Shown here: in pieces, positions 1 to 11,640 of the stretch
How positions within the stretch are numbered: position 1 is the stretch's first letter
Layout: each line of letters begins with the position of its first letter
Source of the DNA: Acheta domesticus
Lineage: Eukaryota; Arthropoda; Insecta; Orthoptera; Gryllidae
Assembly: GCA_031308135.1 (NCBI GenBank)
Contig: JAHLJT010004567.1
Span: 31,841,602-31,905,601 of the forward strand
DNA: 64,000 nucleotides
Direction of reading: 5' to 3'
Notes under the pieces: generated by a model
Seen by the model: only the letters and a program-made list of their open reading frames with translations
Databases searched by the model: none
Told to the model about the DNA's origin: nothing
Position numbers and translations under genes: made by a program

Positions 1-2284
1 ACGAGAGAAGGAGAGCTAAAACGAGCGCGCATTTATCAAGCTAAAGATATTTCATTTAAGTGAAGTGAGCTGAACACTTTGGTCAACAAGAATCAATGGA
101 GTGGCGGAGGATATGAACCGGAAAATAAACAGTTGCTGGAAGTCGTCCATTCACTCGTTTGATTCACTTTTTATTTGCATTCTACTATGTCTATTGGACC
201 TCAGTCACTTAATATGTCTAGAGGCGATGTGCAAATACCGTAGAAGACGGTTAAGGAATTGTTTGTGTGTATATTTGCTTTCGTCTATCTCCTACGTTTC
301 TTTTGTATTTGTTCTTTGAACATCATTTAATTTTTGATGTGTTTTTAAAGGAATAGTCTTAAAATGCTACGCGGAAATTTCCCGGCTTATGTTGTTTATT
401 AGTTACGCGAGATTTCATCACAGAAGAAATGCTTTGTATCTAGAACGCAGTTACTCTTCTCTTTATGACTGTTGTTACAAAGGAGTCGACAAAAGAGGTA
501 ATTATCCTACCTCATATTCTCGTCTCTCTGCGTACGCCAGATCTCATTGGGTGATGTGTCATTCTTCCTCAACACAATCCACTTACCGTGGCCTGGTTGG
601 CACCCCAAGTCCGTCATGTTGTTAAGACCTACTTTTTGTCCCAAGCGATCAATACACGTTATGAAATGTAGGTTCATATCGATTTGAGGAATACAATTCG
701 GTTCGCAACATTTACTGCACTAATATTATTAACAGTTTTCGATTAGGTGTCATGTAGTATATAATATTTGCATAAAAGAATATAAAATTTCATCAATTAA
801 AAAATCTAATCTATTAAAAGAGTTAAAGCTATTTCTGAATTTCTTGGAGTAATTTTTCTTGGACGACATTGACTGTGGTTTTAGAAGTAGTCGCTTAGGA
901 AACGTTTACTGAACCTAGTTGCCTAGATTTGCAAAAACTTCCAAATGTTTTATGGTTTGGAAACGCTTTCGGGAGTTCAAGTACTATTATCATAATATGT
1001 AACAATTACAAATAATACGATAAAACATGTACTGTTGCACCACCCCTAGTTTAATTAACAGAAGAAGGAATTCTATCGTGTTGCAAGTATAGCAATAGCA
1101 GATGCAGGTGTACGCCTAGAAGACATGCAGGTATAGGCGTAGATGTACGCCAGAGAACTTGTCAAGTATGAAGGAGCCGAGTGCCCCTACAGTACCGCCC
1201 GCATATAAGCGAGTTCTCTCGCCTCTTGCTGTGGTACGTCATGTGACTTGCTCCGAAGCAATCAGCTTTTGCGGATTTGTATCAGACTTCTTAAACTCAG
1301 GGTTCAGCGTTGCCGATCATTTGATTCTCACGAAGTGGCGAAGGCGATAAGGTTCGCCTTTGGCGAAAGTTATGAACTTATCGGGACATGTTATAGCCTG
1401 TCAGTAAGTGTTAATGTTTTGATATTTACTTTATCTGTGGTGTAGGTGGTGCCATTTGCATAGTAATGTGTGGCAACAGCGCATTGAACTGCCAGAATCG
1501 CGTACACGCTGCCGATTCTTCACAGTGTTGCGGGTTAGGGGTTATCCCCCTAAATTTAGTGTTTTTTTTGGTCTTTATTGGTTTTGTAGGGAACACATTT
1601 ATTTGGGGGATTTCGTTCAGTTTTTAATATTTTAAAAAAAATATCTGTTACCACAAAACACAAAAATAGTTTCCTATGATTATTGCAGGTGTATTTATTC
1701 AAAAATAACGAAGCGTATATTACGTACAGACGTGTAAGATTATTTGAATGAATTCCTACGTTCAAAATTGTGTGATTGTCACAACCAAAGATTGGTAGAA
1801 GACTGCAACACATTTGATGAAAAGAAAAGAGTCACAGCAACAAACAAGTAATGAAAACAAGGATTTCGGTTGAAGAAAAGTTTTACAAAGAGTTATCATT
1901 ACCTCTTTTTCAGTAATTTCAGTGAGTGAGCCCAAGATACATACTTCTTAAGTTTCATAACTCGTACACAGAGTGAAACTCCTTAAAACAAGACGTATAC
2001 AATGTGTGTATATCACATTATTATATAAGTAGTTGTTACACATATTTTATGCATTAGAAATATGGGTGTTTACTGTAAAATATAAATATCATCATACACA
2101 ATGAATAATATTTTTTTACTTCTTTAATTTCCATACCTCCTCACACATCTTAAACATGAAGTAATCATTTTTTTTTAAATTTGTGTAGTATTTTTGACGT
2201 TTTGGTGGTTACCGCAGCGGTTTCTTATGAGAAAATGATTAAGCCCACCTGGCAACACTTTTCCTCTTTAGCGAAGAGTAAGGA
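1..2284. other. AT-rich DNA, no gene recognised
   Basis: No convincing coding frame, RNA gene or terminal-repeat element was seen. Two small local structures are visible. Around 1100-1152 the motif ATGCAGGT/GTACGCC recurs in an imperfect short tandem arrangement. At about 1353-1368 there is a small perfect hairpin, TTCGCC-TTT-GGCGAA. Short open frames here have no recognisable domain and look like chance. Confidence 0.6.
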
Positions 2285-2605
2285 GTACCGTATGGCTGGC
2301 TGCGGAGCGGTGCTCGCGTCGCTCGGCGTGAGCGGACGTCTGCGGGGGTCCCGTCCGCGGCCGCCGAGCTGCGCCGAGGTGAGAGGGCGGGGCGGGGCGG
2401 GGCGCCTGCCTGGGCGTGCGCGCGCGATGAATGACCGCGCCCGCCACGCCCCAATGGCCCGCGTCGCGTCGCGCCGCGCCGCGCGATGGCGCGCCCGATA
2501 ACCCGCTCGCTCCCGCGGCTGAAGCCCGTGACGCGCCGTGATAACGTCGCACGGAGCGCGCGGCGGGCCCCGGAGGCTGCGACCGCAGCGAAAGGAGACT
2601 GGCAG
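2285..2605. other. CpG-rich island
   Basis: This is an abrupt switch from AT-rich flanks to very GC- and CpG-rich DNA, with many CGCG-type words. It overlaps several mutually incompatible open frames on both strands, which is expected of GC-rich DNA lacking TAA/TAG/TGA rather than of a gene. GATAAC-type motifs occur near 2497 and 2539. It could be an unmethylated promoter or enhancer island, but no adjacent exon was found. Confidence 0.6.
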
Positions 2606-2608
2606 GGC

Positions 2609-2934
2609 TTCGCCTCCTACTCCTTTCTCCGTCATTCTTGTCTTCTTCGTTTTCCCCTTCGTCCTCCTTTTCCTTCACTTTTTCTTTCTCCTCCACCTCC
2701 TTCTTTCGCCTCCTCCTTCTTTCGCCTCCTCCTTCTTTCGCCTCCTCCTTTTTTCTCCTCCTCCTTTCTCCTCCTCCTTCCTCTTACTCCTTCTCATTTC
2801 TCCTTCTTTTCTTGTCCTCCTTTCTCCTCCTTCTTTGTGCTCCTCCTCCTTCTTTCTTCTCCTCCTTCTCCTTTCTTCTCGTCCTTCTTTTGTCCTTCTC
2901 CTTCTTTCTCCTTTTTGTTTTTCTTCTTTCTCCA
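2609..2934. repeat. Polypyrimidine (TC-rich) low-complexity tract
   Basis: About 325 bases are almost entirely C and T on the plus strand, made of degenerate CCTCCTT-type units. Near 2701-2748 a 16-bp unit of the form TTCTTTCGCCTCCTCC is repeated about three times in perfect succession. The open frames across it (Ser/Phe/Leu-rich one way, Lys/Glu/Arg-rich the other) are products of the repeat. Long mirror-like homopyrimidine tracts are known to be able to form triplex (H-) DNA. Confidence 0.85.
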
Positions 2935-4101
2935 TAGTTCTGACGAACTACTCATAGTACCACGTGCTAATTTTCCAGTTCGTTGAAATAAGCCGTATAG
3001 GAATGGGCATTTAGACGTGGACCAAATAAATTCTATCATGATTCTTCGTATGTCATAATAAATTCTATCTCATTCTTTAGAAACTTCCAGTTATTATGGA
3101 TATAACATGTGAACTGTATTAATTATTAAGTAGATTGAATTTTCCATGCACTGTCACAGGACTTTCTTAACCATTCTACACCATTTTCAAAAACATGAAA
3201 ATCTCTGCAATGAAATACTAAAGCTTTCTGAATTCCGATCTTGAATATGTACGTGAACATAAACCGCTGCGTGAAAAATGACAACGCTGTTCTTCTTAAG
3301 CTTACTGAAATGAAATGCATGTCTGCTCTTTGAGAATGGCAGCGAGCAACACGGGAGCTAAGAATCGTGCACAGTCCGCAGTTCTTTGTTTACTACTCCG
3401 CCATCACACCTGAATTGGTGAAAAAAAAACGTATAATTTCGTTGAAGAGTAGCTGCGCGCAAGAATCATCATCCAGGCAGAGATCGGCTTCGACACACAG
3501 CTACTTAACTGATGTCGGATATTCTTTATCAACGCATCCCTCCATCTACAATGTTACAAATGTGTGTCATATTTAGGTCTTGCCAGAAAGCCCGGTCCAC
3601 AATTCTTTTGAGCGTGTCCTTTTTTAAGATGTTATTCGTTGTTCAGTTGTCTCAAGTGTTCTTTAGCAGTATTTTTAGAAGATGCATTTCATTCCTGATG
3701 GGCACATAAATCCGGATCATTTATGAGATAATACAAAAAAATAATGAATGTGTGTTCCACTGATATTTCGTGTGAGTGAGTGAGTACTTAGTTTTTCTGG
3801 GCATATCAACTATTTGGTTTTTAGTACCGTGAGTGTTGTGCTTGCATAAGTCAGAAGTGGTGGTAGCATTATTCTTTCGAAGTGTTCTTTCAGACGGTGT
3901 TCAATGAAACACTACTTTCGCACGGTTTTCCTTAGTTTCGCAACATTGCGATGGATATTCCTACTCAGTCCATCATATATTTTTGTGATTGTCAATGTCC
4001 TTGGTCGAGGTGTGGCAGAGCGCAAGAGAATTTCAAAATTCCAAATTCGAATTTCAAAAAGTTTGACTCTGACATCATGCGATTCTCTGTGCGATCACTT
4101 T
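2935..4101. other. AT-rich DNA, nothing recognised
   Basis: No coding frame with a recognisable domain, no RNA gene and no repeat with a second copy in the window was found between the polypyrimidine tract and the dispersed repeat at 4.1 kb. Confidence 0.5.
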
Positions 4102-4232
4102 TCATTTCATTTCAATTAAATAGTGCCTTATTTCCCATGGTGAGGCTCAGGCCATCAGACCTGCTATTCCACCTGACCACGCAAATTCCAATCTGCTCCT
4201 TTCACCGAGTAGCAGAGAAAGAAGGTATGATC
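4102..4232 (-). repeat. Dispersed repeat family R4, copy 1
   Basis: Read on the minus strand, this segment matches the plus strand at 54653-54772 over roughly 130 bases with many substitutions. Shared landmarks, in order, are ATACCTTCTTTCTC, GGTGAAAG, TTTGCGTGGTCAG, GCAGGTCTGATGGCC, AAATAAGGCA and an AATTGAAAT-like tail. No terminal inverted repeat or protein was recognised. The AT-rich end suggests the 3' tail of a SINE or LINE, but the class is unassigned. Confidence 0.65.
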
Positions 4233-6779
4233 GGGCGGCATAACAGGCGATTTGAATTTTGCCCAAAGGCTTCTTTTAGTCTAGAGTACATTTATATGCC
4301 GTAAATCTACAACATGGGACAGCCAACTTTACTACCCCTCCAAAGGAACTACGTATCGCTTTCTTTCTTCCACTTTTAATTTTTAAATTTCAGAATGTCG
4401 GCAAGTTTGGGTTGTAAGTTGGCTGTTTGAGTTGCGGAATCAATTGTACACATCAATCGTAGACGCAAAGCGAAGTTATAAGAAACTAGTGAACATATCC
4501 TGCCGTTCGTTTGCTCCATCGAGCTTCTTTCCTGCGGCTCATAGAGCTTCTTCCCTTTCGTAATGAAACAGCAGTAAAAATAGCGTGAGACGCTGTAGGA
4601 CATTACCGTATGTCTTTGGTACAAACGGTGTTTCGTACCTCCTGTTGTGGTTCAAAATTGCAGCTAAACATATTATCTCCTTATATAATCCTCTCGTGCC
4701 CACAAACCTCACAGTTAATTTCTACGTGATCGTGTTACAAAATAAAATGTAGTTTTTTTTACTCAACAAATTAAATGATGTTCTCTTTACGGCAATGATT
4801 TGCGGTCATTTTTCCGTAACTTAAAATTAATGAAATGTTAAATAACAAAGTCCGCCCTGATGGATCGCACGGAACGACAAACCGAACAAGGCAGCATGAG
4901 TCTGCCTCTCTTGCGCTTTCTGTCCGGTATTGCACTGTCCGGCGCTTAATGAACTAAAGTTTCACCAGAAATACTCGGAGTGGAATTTCCCGCAGGTCCC
5001 TTATCTCGCGGGCAGAGCTTCGCACAATTAGGCCTCTGCCAACCGCCCACAGGCCAGACCACTGTCGGGCGGGGAGGGGGGAGGCGTTAATCATACTCCC
5101 CCTATGACTCACCTCTCCCACTCGTTTCGTATTCCGCTCCTCCGCTTCAGATTCGCAGCCTACTCTCTCTCTCCCAAAACGCCCTTCTCCCATCTCTCAG
5201 TATCATCATATAGTCTTGGTAGCTCCTACGCTCTCCAGAATCAGCCCCGTTCCGTTGGAGTCGTAACAGGTCTCTTCAGTGGCGACTGCTCCTTAGATGA
5301 CTCGAGGGCGGCGCCCTCCCCAGAAAAACCAACCTCGGAAAAGTTGCAGAAAGTCCAAAACTTGCAATATATTCGGCTCGTTTAATTTGTGCAATGCCAC
5401 CAGCGCTAAGTTTTGAGGACGGATTTAGTTTTAAGTGCCCGATTAAGCGAAAGATAAGTGTTTTTATAGTGAGTAGCCTCGTGGATTATAAGGAAGTCCG
5501 TCCATAGGCTAGTGCATGCAAGGCAATAGAAACTTGAAGAGCGGGGGTGCTGGGAAGTGGGTGGGGTCAACGTGCTCCTATTAAGGTTCTGTTCGGTAGA
5601 GTCTGCGGCTATTAACTACGGTAAGAATACCGACGCTTTCATCTGATTTCATAAATGTCTGTTTTGTTGCTGGAAATATTTTTTAAAAATCTCTCATTTT
5701 TGCACGAGCACAATTGCATCGTCCGTTATCACTGTAAAATATGTTTTATCAACGTATTAAATTCCCGGTACGTACAAATCGGTTGAACACTACATTCCAT
5801 AGTTTTCCTCGTTCAAGAATATTTTGAAGAGGTGATAGGACACACGTGCTGCCCCTTCTAATTCGCACCCTCCGGTCGCCACTGCCTCTCTTCCTCCGCC
5901 GTTTCTCTGACCCTGCTCCCGCAATCACCCCACTTCTCTGTGAAGATTTCGCGATTACTGCGCTGTCGTCTCTGCGATGAGCGTCGAATCCATATATTCT
6001 CCCCGAAGACACATTGGATGTCATTCAGCGTTCGAGACAGTTCGGCGAGAGTGGAAAACGGAACGAAGGGACGGTGTCACTCTAGGCGGTTGACGTCAAC
6101 TTCAAATAATGAATTCAATAAAGCCCAATGAACGAACAGCTTCTTCCATGTTATTACAAGATCAAAATTTGATTTGCCTCTTTCCCTATAAAGAAACGAA
6201 TTATAAATTAAGATTATAAATTTTGAATAGCTTCAACGGAAAGATAGGCTGTATCAACAAAATTGCGGCATCATCATACTGTTTAACCATCTCGCCATGC
6301 GTCTAAAATAACAAAGAAAAAAAACTAATAAGGATTAACATACGTAATTTTACTTGACAGAAGAGATGAAACAAGTTCTCGAGGGACTTCTGATTAGTAA
6401 TGATTTCTAATATGTCTGAAATCACTTGCATTTTATATAACTCCTAAAATGCATTACACAAATGTACATCAATGAGCAATATTGGTTCCAACGTAGTATA
6501 AATAGACTAATCCCATCACTAAACACATCAATATTTAAAATTTGAAAACTTACTTAAATGAATATTCAATGTAAAATTGTTCATATTAGTTTCCTGTTCT
6601 CCAAAAACATATTCCGATATTGTTCTGCATTTCTCCATTATCCTTCAACGCTATATAGCTAAATAAAAAGTAATGTTTTCCTATTGCAGCTAGAGTTTGT
6701 AGTTTTCTGTTTACTATTTGATCAATCACACCGATCTATACGGTACCTGGGAGCGACAGAGCCAGAAGCAGAAAATGCT
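4233..6779. other. Mixed AT-rich DNA with small GC-richer patches
   Basis: No gene was recognised. A pyrimidine-rich, moderately GC-rich stretch runs from about 5040 to 5320, and a smaller CpG-containing patch lies near 5840-6090. Frames over these patches (for example 5104-5385 plus and 5749-6024 minus) show no known domain. Confidence 0.5.
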
Positions 6780-7345
6780 GCCCGATGACGTGGACATCGG
6801 AGAGGAAAGTGAGCGTTGGCATGAGTGAGAGCGTTTCGTGGAAATACGAGGCAACGTGGACCGCGTATCCGATACGCCTACGGAGAGGGGGCGGGTAATG
6901 GGACGGGAAACGGGGTGGGGACCTAGACGGGGTCGGTTAGGGCGGTGACGTTGACGAGGTTGGTGGTGATGAGGGGGGGGTGAGGTTACGGTGATCGCGG
7001 ATCGGGGGTGGGGAAATGAAACGGCAGGAGCAGCAGGAATGAAACAGGGCAATATGAGAGGGTGTGGCGGGGGTGGGTGGGAAGGGTGGAAGGGAATGCT
7101 AGAGAGGGTGGGGATGGCGCATCGGAGTGGGAGAGACGTAATGGTGCTTATGAATATTTAACGCGCTCCAATCGGCGAGTCGCGTGATCGATTGTCAGTT
7201 GTCGCCTTGAACAAACGACTCGCGGGAGGGGGCGTGAGGGGCGGAGAGGGGCGGGGCGAGCTCGCGCACGCGGCCTGGGGATTAGCGAGAGGCGCTGCGC
7301 CGTTGTTTTCGCCACGCGCTGCGGGCACGAGGAGGGGTGTGAGAC
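6780..7345. other. GC-rich, G-skewed region with CpG
   Basis: The plus strand is strongly G-rich from about 6880 to 7130, including a run of eight G near 6975. It becomes CpG-rich from 7150 to 7340. The words CGTGATCGATTGTCAG and ATTTAACGCG sit at its AT/GC boundary near 7155-7195. Overlapping frames on both strands are compositional. A regulatory island is possible, but no transcript evidence is visible. Confidence 0.5.
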
Positions 7346-7979
7346 ATCTGTGGTGTGACAATGTTTCCAAATGACAGCGTTGGCAATTTGTGCTTGGTAG
7401 CGTCTCTGTAGTACGAAAAACATGCTGCACGCCTTTCCTTCTATCTGAGGCTGATAATAAAGTGAAGTGAGACAGCTGGTGTTTCATTAACTGTGTAGTG
7501 ACAGATACAATTAACGACAGAATGAAACGTCAGAGAATGTTCCAACTGGCGGCCACGCATCCTGGGCAAGTGTTAACCGCTCAAACTCAGAGTGTGCGTT
7601 TGTCATAATCTGATGCCAATACGAAGAGAATATACAGCACTAATCAATATTCATGTAATGCTTCGCATTATTGATGTTTTCGCTTCTGTTTTTGTAAATT
7701 GGAGTGATCTTCCAAAAAACTGTAAGATGAATTTTGATTTTAGCTCATTGAAAGAAGTAGACCAATAAATACAACATCTTTATAGTCTCGATTACTTTGT
7801 GTTAACTTATGTTAATCGAGTTTGCAATTCTGACGAGGTTTGTCAGCTATTTAAATTATTCAGTTTCTTCGCAACTTGGTCATTAACACCCATGTGCGTC
7901 ATCAAAATCAAGAAATTTACTACAAGAATTTTGTTTCTGCAAATTTCCACATACGGATTTTCCGTCACGGCCTTTCGGT
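7346..7979. other. AT-rich DNA, nothing recognised
   Basis: No gene or repeat was identified. A 164-codon plus-strand frame begins at 7799 and runs into the next CpG patch, ending at 8293. It has no recognisable domain. Confidence 0.45.
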
Positions 7980-8290
7980 TCGTCACTGGGGGCCGTGCAC
8001 GCCGAGTTTTAACATGGAATTTATTTATGCGCATGGCGCGACTACGCGAGGACAGAACAAAAAGCTGCGCGGTGCGCGTGCTTTTATCAGGCGTAGATAA
8101 CGATCGGGACAGCGGCGATGCCAGAGGTCTGTGTTGGAGGTTGCAGTGCCCGCTCCGGGCTATTCTCTGTGGCTGGACCTTCGTTTATTTTATTGCCCAT
8201 GAAGATGAAATGAATGGGGAGACAGTTATCTCCGGTCTGTTTGGTCTCTTGCAAAAAGAGACGACTTTCGGGCTTTGCTCTCTGGAGTGG
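7980..8290. other. CpG-containing patch overlapping a 164-codon open frame
   Basis: This patch is rich in CGCG and GCGC words. The plus-strand frame 7799-8293 passes from the AT-rich flank through it. Its amino-acid content changes abruptly where base composition changes, which argues against a single conserved protein. I do not recognise any domain and treat the frame as probably non-coding. Confidence 0.35.
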
Positions 8291-9404
8291 TAAGCTTTTA
8301 CTTTATTTAGTGGAGAGTGATGGAGTTGTTTCTTAATAATATACTTTCTTTGAATTTCATAAAAGTTTTATGGTTTTGTTTATGACATTTTCGAATTGTA
8401 TATTTGATAAAGCATGTTTTTTTTTGTTTCAAGCTGTATATTTTTTTCTTCGAAAACAGTGGGCAGCAAAAGGGTCGTAAATAGGACCAAAATGTTGAAT
8501 TTTATTTAAACAAGAGCGTACATTTTGCGAGGTAATCTTCTTTTCTAATTTTATGCATAGTTAATATGTAGGTACGCACGCAAAAAGATTTTCTCAATCC
8601 AAATATTGCAGATCATTCACGTAAGTTTATCAATAAATATCGTAATATTTATTTTAGAACAGAGAACACTTCGTATATTGTAGGGTTGATAAAACAATTT
8701 CATGTGCTGTAATATATTCAATAGAAGTCGCAAAGCATATGACAGATAATTGTCACATCCCGCTTCTTTCTCAGTTATTCTACTGCTTCAGCGCCATTGA
8801 ATGTTAAATTAATACAATAAATCAATTCATCAACGATTCTTTTAGCAAAATTCCCATATGTTATGTTCCCTCAAGTATGTTTTTCAGCCTCCTTCATTTT
8901 ATTCTGCCATTCTCAGTCTTGAGTCAGTCTTGACTCAGGTGCGGAAATATTACCTAATATTTGCGTACTTGTCTTTCAGATAATAGTATTAAATTTGTAT
9001 TTCGTTTATCACATCTTGACTAATCAAACTAATACACTTTCGTGGCATCGCTTTCTATTTTATATATTAATTCATCATTATTTTTGATCAGAATGTTTTA
9101 CCTATTTAAGAATTATCTAATCTCTTGTGTTTGTCCACGTAGATGATCGTTAAGAACCAATATTTACATTCATTTTAGAAAGAAATGTCCTTTTCCTTAA
9201 ATCCTTGTCATTTTTCTCTCGCATTTTTAGATATTTTTCTTTAATATCCATTCTTATCATCATCACATCACTTTCTTACAGACGACTACCATTCTGATTT
9301 TCCTTCGATTGCGTATTTATTTCACTATTTTCAATCTTCTCCTACCGTTTCCCCATCGCGCCCGTCAGGAACTAAACGCGTATTTCGCTTACCTTTCGCT
9401 GTCA
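8291..9404. other. AT-rich DNA, nothing recognised
   Basis: This is a low-GC interval with no open frame of note and no repeat with another copy in the window. Confidence 0.55.
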
Positions 9405-9562
9405 GATGTCTTGTCCTCCCCCTTCCGCAGTCGCATTTCCGCAGCCGCTCCTCTCTTGTTCCCGCTCCCCTCCCTCCGCCCGCGCCGCCACTCGCAGCGA
9501 CTGCAGCCGCGCGCCGCGGATGCGCATAAAACGTTTTATTAGCGCGGGCGGTGGCGTCTAGA
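9405..9562. other. CpG-rich island edge with a perfect palindrome
   Basis: Composition changes sharply from AT-rich to CpG-rich at about 9405. At 9526-9539 there is a perfect 14-bp palindrome, ATAAAACGTTTTAT, flanked on both sides by GCGC-type DNA. Both arms contain TTTTAT, which resembles the Abd-B/Caudal class of homeodomain sites. That functional reading is only an inference. The hexanucleotide array follows directly. Confidence 0.5.
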
Positions 9563-10034
9563 CGCCCCCGCCCCCGCCCCCCGCCCCAGCCCCCGCCCCC
9601 GCCCCCGCCCCAGCCCCCGCCCCCGCCCCCGCCCCCGCCCCAGCCCCAGCCCCAGCCCCCGCCCCCGCCCCCGCCCCCGCCCCAACCCCAGCCCCAGCCC
9701 CCGCCCCAGCCCCCGCCCCCGCCCCAGCCCCCGCCCTCGCCCCAGCCCCAGCCCCCGCCCCAGCCCCCGCCCCCGCCCCAGCCCCCGCCCTCGCCCCAGC
9801 CCCAGCCCCAGCCCCCGCCCCAGCCCCCCGCCCCCGCCCCCGCCCTCGCCCCCGCCCCAGCTCCCGCCCCCGCCCCCGCCCTCGCCCCCGCCCCCGCCCC
9901 AGCCCCCGCCCCAGCCCCAGCCCCCGCCCCAGCCCCAGCCCCCGCCCCAGCCCCAGCCCCAGCCCCAGCCCCAGCCCCCGCCCCCGCCCCCGCCCTCGCC
10001 CCCGCCCCCGCCCCCGCCCCCGCCCTCGCCCGCA
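9563..10034. repeat. C-rich hexanucleotide array, GCCCCC/GCCCCA
   Basis: About 470 bases consist almost wholly of GCCCCC and GCCCCA hexamers, with occasional GCCCTC variants. A higher-order pattern is visible: the variant-bearing block near 9731 recurs near 9785, a 54-bp (nine-hexamer) spacing. Six reading frames are open across most of it, giving Ala-Pro, Pro-Gln and Gly-Arg type dipeptides. These are artefacts of the repeat. The G-rich complement is expected to be prone to G-quadruplex formation and the C-rich strand to i-motif formation. Confidence 0.95.
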
Positions 10035-11092
10035 CACTGGCCCAACGTGGATCGGAAAGCGAACAGGGCAAAAAGAAGTTCAATAAAACTGTAAAATTAA
10101 AAAAAATAGAAAAAAAAATAAATGTTCGGCTGCTCCATGTCAAAACACACTGAAACCACGTCCATGTCAAAACACAATTACTTTCAGATAATAATGTTTC
10201 AGTGTTCTTCTTTGGTCTTAAGTGTGGCGTTACTGAGTTTTAAAGTAGAGTTATGAATGCATCTACTAAAGATATTTACAAAACGATATGTTGTAAAGAT
10301 GTGGCTTAATGCAATAGCCCACAGTATATGCAATAGAGCATACAAGGTATTTTTGGAAATAATGGTGATTACTGTGATGTGGCTTGGAGCAGCTGAATTG
10401 AGACGAAATAAAAAGAAAATTGTTTAGTGGAAACCAGTTTCTTCAAAACCATGTAACGTATGGGAGATTAGTAATGAAATAATTAATTCTTAACAAGAGG
10501 TGAATTTCATGCAAAATAATATTGCCATTTTCAATTGCAGAAATTTTCATATAATTATGTTACAAAGACTTGGATAATTACAAAATAAATAAATTATATT
10601 TGTAAGGTAACTACACTAAAGGGAAACCTAAAAAAAGTTATTAAATAAATTGTCTCGAACAGCGAGTGAACGGGAAAAGTGAATGAATAAAAAAGAGATT
10701 TTGGGACATTTCTCACCTCGAAAATTAACGTCAATGTTGAGGATTATCTTTAGTTTCCTAATTTCTACGTATGCATTCTTACTGCTCTATTGTTTACATA
10801 TCTATTCTAAACTTCTATTTTTATTGATATAATTCAATCCCTTGCAAAACAAAATTATGTGGAGCCAGGAAATAAATATCAAAAAAAGTCTATTTTAGTT
10901 CTGAAACTAAACAATAGATCAAAAGTGTCGTTGTCACTTCTCATATTTGGTGCTGTGAATTTGGTGACGTGTCTAGAAATATATTTACAGACTAAAGTAA
11001 AGATTAATGGTTCCAGTTCGACATACTCCTGGTGGATATGCAATTTTGTAATAATAATGTTTTGAAATAATAAAGCTTAATATTTGAATTGT
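10035..11092. other. AT-rich DNA, nothing recognised
   Basis: A-rich DNA follows the array directly (AAAATAAAT-like runs near 10090-10125). No gene or repeat with a second copy was identified. Confidence 0.55.
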
Positions 11093-11312
11093 TTATTTTG
11101 TTAAGGTCGCACAGGTATTTGTACTAGGTCATTAGCGACCACCATTGGATGTAACTTTATGGCATGAGGATGAAACGATATGGTGATGATAGGGGGTAAA
11201 AGGGCGAACTCATACAACCATGCCCGAGGCGGGACCCGAATCCGCGACCTCTCGGTCCGAGATCACTACGGCACTAATACGTTCTCGGTCACGGGTCTGG
11301 TAATCTCGGCCA
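11093..11312 (-). mobile_element. tRNA-derived SINE-like element
   Basis: On the minus strand a tRNA-like head begins near 11310. It contains a B-box-like GCGGATTCGGGTCCCGCC around 11225-11245, with an A-box-like segment upstream. The body continues to an A-rich end (ACCTTAACAAAATAAAC) near 11093. This order, a Pol III-type promoter head, unique body and A-rich tail, fits a SINE. The head differs from the other SINE families in this window. Boundaries are approximate. Confidence 0.5.
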
Positions 11313-11640
11313 CGGGGCCATTTGAGTCGTGGATTGCAGTGGAATCGTAGGAAACACGACGCGCATTGTCCCGCGGTGCGCCTTTCGCGCCCACTGCGCC
11401 ACGCCCTCCCCGCCCGCATAGTCGCAGCGCCGCGCCGCGACGCCGCCTCCGCAGACGTCACCGCAACAAAACGACGGCGCCGCAGCGCCACTCACGTGCA
11501 TGGGAATGAGCGCATCTCGCCCCTACTCCCCTCCCCCCGCTGCTCCTCAAATCGCACGTGTCTTCTTCGGCAAATAACGTTACGTGTTCCTCGTCCGTTC
11601 CCTTCGATTCGCTGCGCTGCCTCGATTTCCTGAATAGGTG
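11313..11640. other. CpG-rich patch
   Basis: This is GC-rich DNA with frequent CpG next to the SINE-like head. Frames on both strands are open because stop codons are rare in this composition. No domain was recognised. Confidence 0.45.

Noticed and set aside
1530..1545. GGGTTAGGGG as possible telomeric repeat
   Set aside because: A single occurrence with no tandem TTAGG/TTAGGG array here or at 54.49 kb.
2638..3039. Ser/Phe/Leu-rich and Lys/Glu/Arg-rich frames
   Set aside because: They are translations of the polypyrimidine tract and its complement.
7799..8293. 164-codon plus frame
   Set aside because: It has no recognisable domain, and amino-acid content changes with base composition at the CpG patch. 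Kept only as a note.
9331..10170. 279-codon minus frame and 200-codon plus frame (Gly/Ala-rich, Pro/Gln-rich)
   Set aside because: They are translations of the GCCCCC/GCCCCA array. Six frames are open at once and no domain is present.
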